A stretch of DNA of 64,000 nucleotides, from positions 34,690 through 98,689 of the forward strand of contig CAZHEE010000005.1 in the NCBI GenBank assembly GCA_964531715.1. Direction: 5' to 3'. Origin of the DNA: UBA1664 sp964531715 (lineage in GTDB: Bacteria; Pseudomonadota; Alphaproteobacteria; Micavibrionales; UBA1664). Below the pieces are notes generated by a model, which saw nothing but the letters and a program-made list of their open reading frames with translations, was not told where the DNA came from and searched no databases. Shown in pieces: positions 9,641-17,723 of the stretch; positions within the stretch are counted from its first letter, which is position 1; every line of letters starts with the position of its first letter. The position numbers and the translations under genes are program-made.

Positions 9641-10108
9641 TTAGTTTTTTTCAATATAAGGATTTTTGATGCCCATGTCCTGTAAAATTTTTATTTCCAA
9701 TGACTCCATTTCTTCGGCTTCTTCATCTGTCTCATGATCATAATTTTTGAGGTGAAGCAAGCCATGCACTAAAAGGTGGATAAAATGGTGGATAAAGTCT
9801 TTATCCTCTTGTTCAGCTTCACGTTTTAACGTGTTGATAGATATAGCAATATCCCCGAGGGAGTCCTCATCTTCATCACTTGGAAAAGACAGCACATTTG
9901 TCGGCTTTTCTATCCCGCGAAAATCATGATTGAGGTGTTGGATATGATTATCGTTAGTCAGAAGTATGCTTACAGAGTGAGAATGGAATTCAGAGCGATC
10001 AAGCACTTTTTTAACAGCGCCTTGTAAACCGTCAACCGCAAGCCAAGCCTCATCATCGATTGAAATCTCCGAACCTTGAATCTCAAAATAATACGGGTCG
10101 TCATTCAT
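9641..10108 (-). CDS. ybeY: Endoribonuclease YbeY
   Basis: Metal-dependent single-strand RNase needed for 16S rRNA 3' maturation and ribosome quality control, 155 residues. The zinc-binding signature H-x3-H-x5-H is intact in HGLLHLKNYDH near the C-terminus, preceded by the family motif NVLSFPSDED. Its start overlaps the stop of the upstream ParE-like toxin gene by eight bases, so ybeY translation now depends partly on a transferred gene that is not normally there. It normally follows phoH directly. Confidence 0.94.
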   Translation of the reverse strand: MNDDPYYFEIQGSEISIDDEAWLAVDGLQGAVKKVLDRSEFHSHSVSILLTNDNHIQHLNHDFRGIEKPTNVLSFPSDEDEDSLGDIAISINTLKREAEQEDKDFIHHFIHLLVHGLLHLKNYDHETDEEAEEMESLEIKILQDMGIKNPYIEKN

Positions 10109-10409
10109 CGCTTTTGGGCCATAGCTTTGAGGTATGAATTACATTCAAAATATCCAGATATAGCGGGTCATCATATGCATAAATAATAACATAGGATGTT
10201 CGGGATACGTAGAATTCTCTGGTGTTCTCCACCAAGCCTTCACGCCCTATTAAAGGAAATGATGATAATAAATCTGTAACATACGTTATGCGTGAGGTAA
10301 TTTTTTTCGCTTCTAAAGGATTATCTAGCGCAATATAATCATGGATATCATATAAATCCTGTAGCGCATTTTCAGTAAATCTAACGTGCATTGAGGAGTG
10401 ACTCGACAT
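10101..10409 (-). CDS. ParE/RelE-family toxin
   Basis: Small basic protein of 102 residues, or 96 from the second ATG at 10391. ParE-like features are visible: FTENALQDLYDIHDYIA at the N-terminus, a central FPLIGREG and a C-terminal VIIYAYDD...ILNVIHTSKLWP. ParE proteins target DNA gyrase, while RelE relatives cut mRNA; the C-terminal pattern fits ParE better. The gene overlaps the antitoxin gene upstream (by 29 bases, or 11 from the second start) and ybeY downstream (by 8). It is embedded in the phoH-ybeY operon. Confidence 0.82.
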   Translation of the reverse strand: MSSHSSMHVRFTENALQDLYDIHDYIALDNPLEAKKITSRITYVTDLLSSFPLIGREGLVENTREFYVSRTSYVIIYAYDDPLYLDILNVIHTSKLWPKSDE

Positions 10410-10560
10410 CTTTAACAGAGTGCAATCTCATTTCACCTTTCAATTTGAGGTCTAAGGTCTGCCGTACTTTATTCTCTTTCCACCTTATATAAGCCTCATC
10501 TTTAGACTCGTTTGGAAAGCGATTAATATTATTCTCAATTATTTCGGTGATTTTATTCAT
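10381..10560 (-). CDS. Putative antitoxin partner of the ParE-like toxin
   Basis: A 59-residue frame directly upstream of and overlapping the toxin gene. It starts at the ATG ending 10560 and reads MNKITEIIENNINRFPNES, then DEAYIRWKENKVRQTLDL and KDVESLLNAR. It is small, charged and mostly helical, as expected of a ParD-like or other type II antitoxin, and the antitoxin-first order is the usual one. I do not recognise a specific antitoxin family; the call rests on size, position and overlap. Confidence 0.65.
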   Translation of the reverse strand: MNKITEIIENNINRFPNESKDEAYIRWKENKVRQTLDLKLKGEMRLHSVKDVESLLNAR

Positions 10561-10598
10561 ATATAAAGTATATCAAATTTCTGAATGCCGAGACAAGA

Positions 10599-11561
10599 TT
10601 AATCATACTTCCGCAAGGCATTCGCCATGTCATAGGCTTGGACAATCTGGCTGACAAGTTTGTGCCGTACAACATCACGATTTCCGAATGTTACCACCCC
10701 CATGCCTTCAATGCGTTTGAGTGTATCCAATGCGTCCCTTAATCCGCTTTTCGTTCCGCGGGGAAGGTCTGTTTGCGTTGGGTCACCCGTGACAATCATC
10801 TTTCCGTTTTCACCGATACGCGTCAGCACCATTTTCATTTGTTCTGGCGTTGTATTTTGAGCTTCATCCAGAATAATCGCCGCATTTTTCAGCGTTCGAC
10901 CGCGCAGAAAAGCCAACGGTGCAATCTCGATTGTATTTTTCTCCAAATATTTCTCAACCTTTTCAGGCGGTAACATCTCATAAAGCGCATCATAAAGCGG
11001 GCGCAGATAGGGGTCGACTTTTTCCTTCATATCACCTGGCAAAAAGCCTAGCCGCTCCCCCGCCTCAACGGCAGGGCGTGAGAGAATAATGCGCTTTGTT
11101 TCCCCTTTTTCAAGCATCATTGCGGCATAGGCGACGGCAAGGAATGTCTTTCCAGTACCTGCAGGGCCAACCCCGAAAATCAGGTCGTTTTTACGCATGG
11201 AATCAATGAACGCCGATTGCATGAAAGTGCGCGCAGTAACGGTTGATTTTTGCGTGGCAATCGTCTCAGCCTTTTTATGGTCAATATGTTCCAGCTCGGT
11301 CTTGATATCATCAACCGAAATGTCCCCCTTTTTCGCGAGAGGAATGAGAGATTCCAGAACACCGCGCAGGTGATATAGCCGGCTCATCTCCCCCTGAAGC
11401 ATAAAGCCAAGCGGATCGTTTTGAATGCTCGCCTGAAATTCCTTTTCCAGATAGGTCAGGTTTTCATTATTAATCCCGCATAATGTGCGCTTAATCGCGA
11501 CAGGGTCATCTTTGGATGAGAGGAGTGATGTGAGGTCAAACAGAGTTGAATTTTGTTTCAT
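10599..11561 (-). CDS. phoH: PhoH-like ATPase
   Basis: Cytosolic P-loop ATPase of the PhoH family, 320 residues, linked with RNA metabolism and usually next to ybeY. Walker A is GPAGTGKTFLA (about residue 133) and Walker B is AIILDEAQN (about 230); the conserved motifs LSRPAVEAGERLGFLPGD and VTGDPTQTDLPRG are intact. It is the first gene of the phoH-(toxin-antitoxin)-ybeY-corC-lnt run. In relatives miaB lies immediately upstream; here a convergent AT-rich gene and about 400 bp of spacer intervene. Confidence 0.95.
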   Translation of the reverse strand: MKQNSTLFDLTSLLSSKDDPVAIKRTLCGINNENLTYLEKEFQASIQNDPLGFMLQGEMSRLYHLRGVLESLIPLAKKGDISVDDIKTELEHIDHKKAETIATQKSTVTARTFMQSAFIDSMRKNDLIFGVGPAGTGKTFLAVAYAAMMLEKGETKRIILSRPAVEAGERLGFLPGDMKEKVDPYLRPLYDALYEMLPPEKVEKYLEKNTIEIAPLAFLRGRTLKNAAIILDEAQNTTPEQMKMVLTRIGENGKMIVTGDPTQTDLPRGTKSGLRDALDTLKRIEGMGVVTFGNRDVVRHKLVSQIVQAYDMANALRKYD

Positions 11562-11955
11562 ATATATAACATAGTGTAAATTGATAAGTTTAGAAATTAA
11601 TTAATATTTGAAGAAGCATTTGATAAAAAATTATCTAAGAAGTTTAAATATTTTGGCGAGTGTCGTGTGTTTGGATCGGTATTTATAAATTTTATTTCAT
11701 CTCATAAGCATAGAAATTTAAACGCGAAGATCCAAAGCAACTGAAGTGGTTAAGAAATTTTTATATGCGTCATTGCATGCCTCCATGCGTGCGATCCAGT
11801 CATTTTTCAATCGCAGGGTTTAAAAGTAAGGGGAGTTTTTTTAAAGCCTCTATGTGATCAGTGGTTAAAACAAAAAAATTATTTTCATATTTTTTATTGA
11901 CATTCACATATATATATTAAGTCTATCCTTATAAATGATAAGGAGATAGTTAATA
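11562..11955. other. AT-rich intergenic region between phoH and an inserted gene
   Basis: 394 bases, strongly AT-rich, with no credible gene. It holds a decayed copy of the AATCGCAG repeat family at about 11808-11870 (compare 23805-23880). TTGACA at 11897-11902 lies upstream of the next gene, but no good -10 box is correctly spaced. A strong ribosome binding site AAGGAG lies at about 11939-11944, before the start at 11956. Confidence 0.5.
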
Positions 11956-12696
11956 ATGTCTAAAAGAAGAAATTTAAAAGTAAAAGAATTTTCTATATCT
12001 GATTTTTTTGGTCATAGAAGACAGTGTTTTGATACAATAAAAGAGTGTCAAACAATAGGAAAGATTTCAGTCAATAGAGTAAATAAGGTTACTATTGGCT
12101 ATATTATTCCTGCAAGTTGGATAGAAAGTTTCGAAGAAAATTTCCCTGAATTAAAAAAGTTTAGTAATAATGGCACCGAACAGCAAAAAGAAAGCACTGT
12201 TGAAGGCTTTAAATCACTTCCTGATGATTCAATTACGTATACTACACATGGTAATAAGATTTTAGGCGCTATTTTACCGGCATCAATGGAAGAAGAATTA
12301 AAAACCTTTGCTAGAGCTTATATTAATAGAGGTAAATCCCAAGAACCAGCAAAACCATCTGAAACAATAAAGTTGGACAATAATTCTGATGCGGTCGCCG
12401 CTTATGCTAATGCTGTCTATGCTATATTACAATTAGTCCAAGCTGGTAGAGTTGCATCATTATCTTTTAATGCTTTAAATGGTCAGGAGTTGGTTATTAC
12501 GAGTGACCCTGATAAAATTAAAAAGAACAGAAAAGTAGTTGGATTAATTGTTGAAGATGAGCAAGCATTAGATAGCGCTATTGTTAAGGCTTTTGACAAA
12601 GCACATGATGGTACTGTTATGGAAATTGAAGTTGAGACGCTTGATGGGCAGGAACTAAGAAAGAGTGTTTGGGTTTTAACTCCAAGAAAGCCTTAG
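11956..12696 (+). CDS. Unknown AT-rich protein with an internally repeated Phd-like motif
   Basis: A 246-residue protein I do not recognise. The start is set by AAGGAG about ten bases upstream. Base composition and codon use are much more AT-rich than in miaB or phoH. The N-terminal half holds two related segments: VNKVTIGYIIPAS at about 42-54 and HGNKILGAILPAS at about 98-110. Each has the shape of the strand-helix hairpin of Phd/YefM antitoxins (a basic or polar strand, then a hydrophobic strand, PAS, then an acidic helix). The C-terminal half (about 130-246) appears to be a separate alpha/beta domain containing VAAYANAVYAILQLV. It lies convergent to miaB with five bases between the stops and splits the usual miaB-phoH pair. 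A regulator or antitoxin role is a guess from shape only. Confidence 0.7.
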   Translation: MSKRRNLKVKEFSISDFFGHRRQCFDTIKECQTIGKISVNRVNKVTIGYIIPASWIESFEENFPELKKFSNNGTEQQKESTVEGFKSLPDDSITYTTHGNKILGAILPASMEEELKTFARAYINRGKSQEPAKPSETIKLDNNSDAVAAYANAVYAILQLVQAGRVASLSFNALNGQELVITSDPDKIKKNRKVVGLIVEDEQALDSAIVKAFDKAHDGTVMEIEVETLDGQELRKSVWVLTPRKP

Positions 12697-12701
12697 TCGT
12701 A

Positions 12702-14060
12702 TTAAACAATTTCCTGCAAAACCAACTCACCCGTTAATGACTTGCCATTTGTGCCTGTAATCATAACAGTCTCAATCTGCTTATTCAGGCGGGGGTTGCC
12801 TTTCACATGCACCGCCTGATTATACGGCGTTCGCCCGTGTAGCTGCCCTTCTTTTGGCGTGCCGTCAAACAGTACGGGAAGGCTTTGCCCGATTGTCCGC
12901 TCATTAAAATCGCGCATTTGATTGGCTAAAAGAGCTTGCAAGCGTTGAAGCCTCTCATCTTTAACCTCTTCACGGATAAGCCCGGCAAACGTTGCGGCAG
13001 GTGTTCCCGGCCTTTGCGAATATTTAAACGAATAGGCAGAGGAATATTGAATGCACTTCACCAAATCATAAGTATCCTCAAAATCCTGATCGGTTTCACC
13101 AGGGAAGCCGACAATGAAATCACCGCTAATCGCTATATCAGGGCGGACTTTCCTGAATTTGTCAATTATCTCAAAATAAAGCTCACGACCGTGTTTGCGG
13201 TTCATGGCCTTCAAAATCTTGTCAGAACCTGATTGCACAGGCAAATGCAGATAGGGCATAACTTTAGGGTGAGCATGAACCTCAATCAAATCATCGCGCA
13301 TATCGCGTGGATGAGAGGTGGTATAGCGTATCCGCTCAATCCCATTAATGTCCGCGGCAAGCATGATCAAATCGGCAAGCGATTGGCTCTCACCATTGGC
13401 GTTCAGCCCGTGAAAGGCATTCACATTTTGCCCGAGGAAGGAAATTTCGCGCACGCCTTGGTCGCGCAAGGCTTTGACCTCGTCAATCACCGCCTCAACA
13501 CGGCGGGAATATTCCGCGCCGCGTGTGTATGGCACAACACAAAAAGTGCAGAATTTATCGCACCCTTCCTGAACCGCGAGGAAGGCGGTTGGCCCTGTCG
13601 CGAAGGTTTCCTCGGGCAGTTTGTCAAACTTGTCTTCTTCATCAAAATTGGTGTTTATAACACGATTTTTACCATAAGCGCCTGTGGCTTCGGCAACCAT
13701 TTCAGGCAGCTCGCCATAAGTTTGAGGGCCAAACACCATGTCAACAAAAGGTGCGCGCTCGGCAATAAAATCGCCTTCGGCTTGCGCCACGCATCCCGCA
13801 ACCGCCATGATGACTTTACGGTTATCTTTATGGCCTTCTTCTTTGTGTTTTTTGAGGCGGCCAAGCTCGCTAAAGACCTTGTCAGTGGCTTTCTCGCGAA
13901 TATGGCAGGTATTGAGAATAATCATGTCCGCGCCGTCAGGATTCTCAACTTGGGTGTAGCCCATGGGCGCGAGCACATCCGCCATCTTGCGACTGTCATA
14001 GACATTCATCTGGCAACCCCAGGTTTTGATATAGAGTTTCTTTGCATTCGGCATGGTCAT
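12702..14060 (-). CDS. miaB: tRNA-2-methylthio-N6-dimethylallyladenosine synthase MiaB
   Basis: Radical-SAM methylthiotransferase that modifies A37 of tRNAs reading UNN codons. All expected domains are visible in 452 residues: an N-terminal MTTase domain with cluster cysteines (WGCQMN near residue 15, NTCHIRE, and AGCVAQ), the radical SAM motif CDKFCTFCVVPYTRG (CxxxCxxC), and a C-terminal TRAM domain. The start at 14060 reads MTMPNAKKLYIKTWGCQMN. It heads the minus-strand maturation cluster; phoH would normally follow directly. Confidence 0.96.
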   Translation of the reverse strand: MTMPNAKKLYIKTWGCQMNVYDSRKMADVLAPMGYTQVENPDGADMIILNTCHIREKATDKVFSELGRLKKHKEEGHKDNRKVIMAVAGCVAQAEGDFIAERAPFVDMVFGPQTYGELPEMVAEATGAYGKNRVINTNFDEEDKFDKLPEETFATGPTAFLAVQEGCDKFCTFCVVPYTRGAEYSRRVEAVIDEVKALRDQGVREISFLGQNVNAFHGLNANGESQSLADLIMLAADINGIERIRYTTSHPRDMRDDLIEVHAHPKVMPYLHLPVQSGSDKILKAMNRKHGRELYFEIIDKFRKVRPDIAISGDFIVGFPGETDQDFEDTYDLVKCIQYSSAYSFKYSQRPGTPAATFAGLIREEVKDERLQRLQALLANQMRDFNERTIGQSLPVLFDGTPKEGQLHGRTPYNQAVHVKGNPRLNKQIETVMITGTNGKSLTGELVLQEIV

Positions 14061-14116
14061 GATGCAATGGTTATTTCATATATGGTGGTTTCGATGCAAT
14101 AGTTTTTGAACAAACT

Positions 14117-14200
14117 TGTCATCTCGACCGAGTAACGCGAGCGGAGAGATCTTGTAAACATCAGATCCCTCGGCTTCACTTTGTTTCGCTCGGGATGACA
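14117..14200. repeat. Palindromic repeat, TCATCCCGAC family, copy 1
   Basis: Imperfect inverted repeat of 84 bases running from TGTCATCTCGACCGAG to CTCGGGATGACA, with inner arms GGAGAGATCT/AGATCCCTC. A closely related copy lies at 36696-36770. It sits in the gap between miaB and the divergent dehydrogenase gene. Confidence 0.8.
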
Positions 14201-14319
14201 AATTATGAAACGCAATGTTTAGCGAAGTTTTAATAAAAAAAATTCCGTTATCTCTGTAGTTAAAAATCACAGTCCCTACATCAAGTGTGGGATTGAAGTC
14301 ATATAAGATACAGCATATA

Positions 14320-15273
14320 ATGGAAACCATGACAAAACCGACTTTATTGGCTCTCTGTGCCTTAGAAAATGATTTAATGGATAAGCTTGAAAACAATTTT
14401 GAGCTTATCAAACTCTATAAAGAAAATGACCCTGAGATTGTTCTCGGTAAAGTCAAAGACCACGTCAGGGGTATTATCGCAACCATGCGCAACCCTGTTA
14501 GAGCCAACCTTATTAATGCTTGCCCTCGACTAGAGATTATATCTTTAAGTGCTGTCGGATATGATAATGTTGATTTAGAAGCGGCAAAAGAAAATAATAT
14601 TATTATTACCAATACGCCCGAAGTTGTAACAAATGACACGGCAGATACAGCCATGGCTTTACTGCTCAATACGCTCAGGCGATATACGGAAGGTGATGCC
14701 TTTGTTCGAACAGGGCAATGGCGACACGGCAGTCGCAAGCCTATCGGTGTTACGCTGAAAGGTAAAAAGCTGGGCATTTACGGTCTTGGGCGGATTGGTA
14801 AAGATATCGCAGGGAAATCTGAGGCTTTTGGAATGGATATAGCCTATTTCGGACGCAATAAACAGGATGTGCCTTATCGCTACTATGATAATTTGGCCGA
14901 TATGGCGAAAGAAGTAGATGTTCTGATGCTGGCTTGCCCTGGCGGTGAAGTCACAAAACATTCGGTCGATATGGATATTTTACAAAGTTTAGGTAATGAG
15001 AGCTATCTTATCAATGTCGCGCGAGGGTCAGTTGTTAAAGAAACTGATTTAGTTAACGCGCTTGAAAATAATATCATTGCAGGTGCAGGTTTAGATGTTT
15101 TTGAAGATGAGCCGAATGTCCCCGACGAGCTGAAAAAAATGGATAATGTTGTTTTATTCCCTCATTTGGGCGCGGCAACAAAAGAAACTTTCTATGAGAT
15201 TGATGCGCTAGTCGTTGAAAATCTTCTGTTGCATTTTGAAGGCAAGCCTGTCAAAACACCCATTCAGTTCTAA
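14320..15273 (+). CDS. D-2-hydroxyacid dehydrogenase family protein
   Basis: NAD(P)-dependent dehydrogenase of 317 residues, of the glyoxylate/hydroxypyruvate reductase and phosphoglycerate dehydrogenase family. The Rossmann motif is GIYGLGRIG, followed by catalytic Arg in NVARGS, Glu in DEPNVP and His in PHLGAATKET. It lacks a C-terminal ACT domain, so it is not the long serine-pathway SerA. I chose ATG 14320 over GTG 14287 and ATG 14329; none has a strong ribosome binding site. The substrate cannot be fixed from sequence; hydroxypyruvate or 2-ketogluconate reduction is plausible. Confidence 0.85.
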   Translation: METMTKPTLLALCALENDLMDKLENNFELIKLYKENDPEIVLGKVKDHVRGIIATMRNPVRANLINACPRLEIISLSAVGYDNVDLEAAKENNIIITNTPEVVTNDTADTAMALLLNTLRRYTEGDAFVRTGQWRHGSRKPIGVTLKGKKLGIYGLGRIGKDIAGKSEAFGMDIAYFGRNKQDVPYRYYDNLADMAKEVDVLMLACPGGEVTKHSVDMDILQSLGNESYLINVARGSVVKETDLVNALENNIIAGAGLDVFEDEPNVPDELKKMDNVVLFPHLGAATKETFYEIDALVVENLLLHFEGKPVKTPIQF

Positions 15274-15293
15274 TTCTCAACGAAAAGTTTCAA

Positions 15294-15770
15294 ATGTATA
15301 AAGTTTTTCTGTCCTTTTTTATTATTTTATTGTCAGCACAAGCCGTGAAAGCGCAATGCTATTCCATGTCTGAATTTGAGGCGGAGCAGGGGTTGCGTAT
15401 TCACAGCGAGCTGATGGTGATTTCCTTAAATTGTCAGCATGTGCATCATGTGAACGGCAATCTTTACATGCAATATAAGGATTTTACACGCAGGCATTCC
15501 AACCTGATTTCCGGTTATGAGCGAACATTGAAAAATTATTTTACGCGGACAGGTCGTGCTAATCCTGAGCTTGCTATCAATGATCTTCGCACGAGTCTTG
15601 CCAATAAAATCTCAAATGATGCGGCGCAGATGAAGCCGAATGTCTTTTGTAAGGCCTATGGCAACCGTATTATTCAGGCTTTACAGATGGATCAATCAAA
15701 GCTCCGCCGTTGGGCATCCACACCGTTTCAAGGACACCCTGTATCAAGGCCGATTTGCGCTGCGGGATAA
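15294..15770 (+). CDS. Secreted protein of unknown function
   Basis: 158 residues beginning with a clear signal peptide (MYKVFLSFFIILLSAQAVKA, cleavage after about 20). The mature part is soluble and mostly helical with four cysteines (CYSMSEF, LNCQHVHHV, NVFCKAYG and the C-terminal PICAAG), probably forming disulfides in the periplasm. It begins 20 bases after the dehydrogenase stop and may share its transcript. I do not recognise the family. Confidence 0.75.
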   Translation: MYKVFLSFFIILLSAQAVKAQCYSMSEFEAEQGLRIHSELMVISLNCQHVHHVNGNLYMQYKDFTRRHSNLISGYERTLKNYFTRTGRANPELAINDLRTSLANKISNDAAQMKPNVFCKAYGNRIIQALQMDQSKLRRWASTPFQGHPVSRPICAAG

Positions 15771-15816
15771 ATCGGTTATGCTTAATCCTATCAATATAAT
15801 CTGAGGGGATAGGATT

Positions 15817-17265
15817 ATGCAGATTGACCAAGTTATTAATGAGGCTGTAACGCCGCTTGCCGATATTTTATCTGGCATCATTTTTTTCAGCGTGCCTCTA
15901 GTGGAGGGCGTTTCACTTCCTCTCATCCTTGTTTTACTGGTTTCAATCGGATTATTCTCAACATTCTATTTCGGGTTTATCAATGTTCGTTATTTCAAGC
16001 GCGGGGTAGGTCTTGCCACGGGGCGAGTCACGCATCCGGAAGATGCAAAGGCCGAAGGGGATATCACTCCATTTCAAGCTTTGGCTACGACTTTGTCCGG
16101 TACAGTCGGGCTTGGAAATATTGCAGGGGTCGCGGTCGCCATATCCATCGGCGGGGCAGGGGCCGTGTTCTGGATGGTTCTGATGGGATTATTTTCGATG
16201 TCGACAAAGTTTCTGGAGGCTTCACTCGGCGTTAAATACCGTATTAAAAATCAGCATGGCGATTTATCGGGCGGGCCAATGTACTATTTGCGCGATGGTT
16301 TAAGAGAGCTTGGTTGGCCAAAACTTGGCATGGTCCTCGCCGTTATCTTCGCCATCTGCTCCATAGGCGGCGCATTTGGCGCAGGCAATATGTTTCAGGT
16401 TAATCAGGTTCATCAACAGCTTGTGAATGTGACCGGCGGGAATGAGGTGAGCTATTGGGCGGATAAAGGTTGGCTATTCGGACTTGGCATTGCTGTATTG
16501 GTCGGTGCGGTTATTATCGGCGGCATTAAATCCATTGCGAATGTCGCCGCGAAAATTGTACCCACAATGGCGATCATCTACCTTATTTCAGGGTTCATCG
16601 TCATTGGCGTAAACTATACAGAAATACCCACAGCTTTATCCACAATTATAACATCCGCCTTTTCATTGGAAGCAGGGCTCGGCGGATTGGTCGGTGCAAT
16701 TATTCAGGGCGTACGCCGCGCGGCCTTTTCCAACGAAGCCGGTATCGGAAGCGCGGCTGTCGCGCACTCGGTTGCAAAAACACCTTTTCCCGTGGCTCAA
16801 GGGATGGTTGCCATGCTCGGCGCATTTGCCGATACGGTGATTATCTGCCTCATGACCGCGCTTGTGATACTGCTTAGCGGTGTCCCACTCACTTCCGAGG
16901 CTGGGATTGAGGGTGTAACCTTGACCTCAAGCGCATTTGAAACGGTTATGCCCTGGTATCCTTACGTCTTGGCTTTTGTTGTATTTTTATTTGCTTATTC
17001 AACAATGCTCACTTGGTCATATATCGGGTCAAAGGGAATAGAATTTCTCCTCGGTGATAATTATTATATTGATTTAGCCTATAAAATTATCTTTTGTCTG
17101 GTGATTATTGTCGGTGCATCGGCGTCACTGGATGTGATTATCGAGTTGTCCGATGCCATGTATTTCGCGATGGCAATCCCTAATATTATCGGGCTTTATA
17201 TCCTCGCCCCAAAAATTAAAGCAGAACTCAAAAAATATAAGCAACATATTTTGAATTATAAATAA
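15817..17265 (+). CDS. Sodium:alanine/glycine symporter (AGCS family)
   Basis: Inner-membrane amino-acid symporter of 482 residues with about ten to eleven hydrophobic helices. AGCS signatures are present: TLSGTVGLGNIAGVAVAI near residue 90, GGPMYYLRDGL, and GVRRAAFSNEAGIGSAAVAH near 305. The start has a good ribosome binding site (GGGGATAGGATT then ATG). It is a single gene; a repeat-rich spacer follows. Confidence 0.92.
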   Translation: MQIDQVINEAVTPLADILSGIIFFSVPLVEGVSLPLILVLLVSIGLFSTFYFGFINVRYFKRGVGLATGRVTHPEDAKAEGDITPFQALATTLSGTVGLGNIAGVAVAISIGGAGAVFWMVLMGLFSMSTKFLEASLGVKYRIKNQHGDLSGGPMYYLRDGLRELGWPKLGMVLAVIFAICSIGGAFGAGNMFQVNQVHQQLVNVTGGNEVSYWADKGWLFGLGIAVLVGAVIIGGIKSIANVAAKIVPTMAIIYLISGFIVIGVNYTEIPTALSTIITSAFSLEAGLGGLVGAIIQGVRRAAFSNEAGIGSAAVAHSVAKTPFPVAQGMVAMLGAFADTVIICLMTALVILLSGVPLTSEAGIEGVTLTSSAFETVMPWYPYVLAFVVFLFAYSTMLTWSYIGSKGIEFLLGDNYYIDLAYKIIFCLVIIVGASASLDVIIELSDAMYFAMAIPNIIGLYILAPKIKAELKKYKQHILNYK

Positions 17266-17723
17266 AGAGTCGTGTTATGGCCGCTTTAATTTTACCACAG
17301 AGAGCACAGAGAGCACTGAGGTAAAGTAACGAAACTGCGCTCGAGATGACAATTTAATAAAATGCAAAGTCGTGCGAAGTTATGCGGAGTTTTGAACTCT
17401 TGTACTCTTATTACTCTGCGATTAGAATTTTATAGTTTAATTACACTTCAGCTTTTGCAAGGGATGCATATGAAATGACATAATCTATGTCTATCACTGT
17501 TTACCTCTGTAGTTTAAATATTATGGACCCCGCATCACGTGCAAGGATGCGTTATAACTAACCATTTGTAATTTAACCATTTTTTGACTTTTATACAACT
17601 TCATACAATGCTTATCCACAAGCTGAAAAATCATATGGGGATAAGGTGATTCGCATCCTTTCATAAGTAAAAATTTTCCGCTATCGCTATTTATACACTC
17701 AAAAAAATTCAGGTAGCGACAAA
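17266..17723. other. Repeat-bearing intergenic region with one DnaA-box-like site
   Basis: 458 bases without a gene. It carries a purine-rich repeat at about 17294-17326 (ACCACAGAGAGCACAGAG), which resembles the outer end of the repeat at 23805-23880. A minus-strand copy of the AATCGCAG family is at about 17361-17430. A perfect DnaA-box word TTATCCACA is at 17612-17620. TTGACT at 17584-17589 with TACAAT at 17604-17609 (14-base spacer) is a weak promoter candidate for the long gene that follows. Confidence 0.5.

Noticed and set aside
13233..14102. Long open frame of 289 codons on the plus strand
   Set aside because: It lies entirely opposite miaB, has low-complexity shadow-like composition and no recognisable motif; miaB on the other strand is unambiguous.
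17612..17620. DnaA box as a replication origin
   Set aside because: Only one clear box was found, without an AT-rich unwinding cluster or nearby dnaA, parA or gidA genes.
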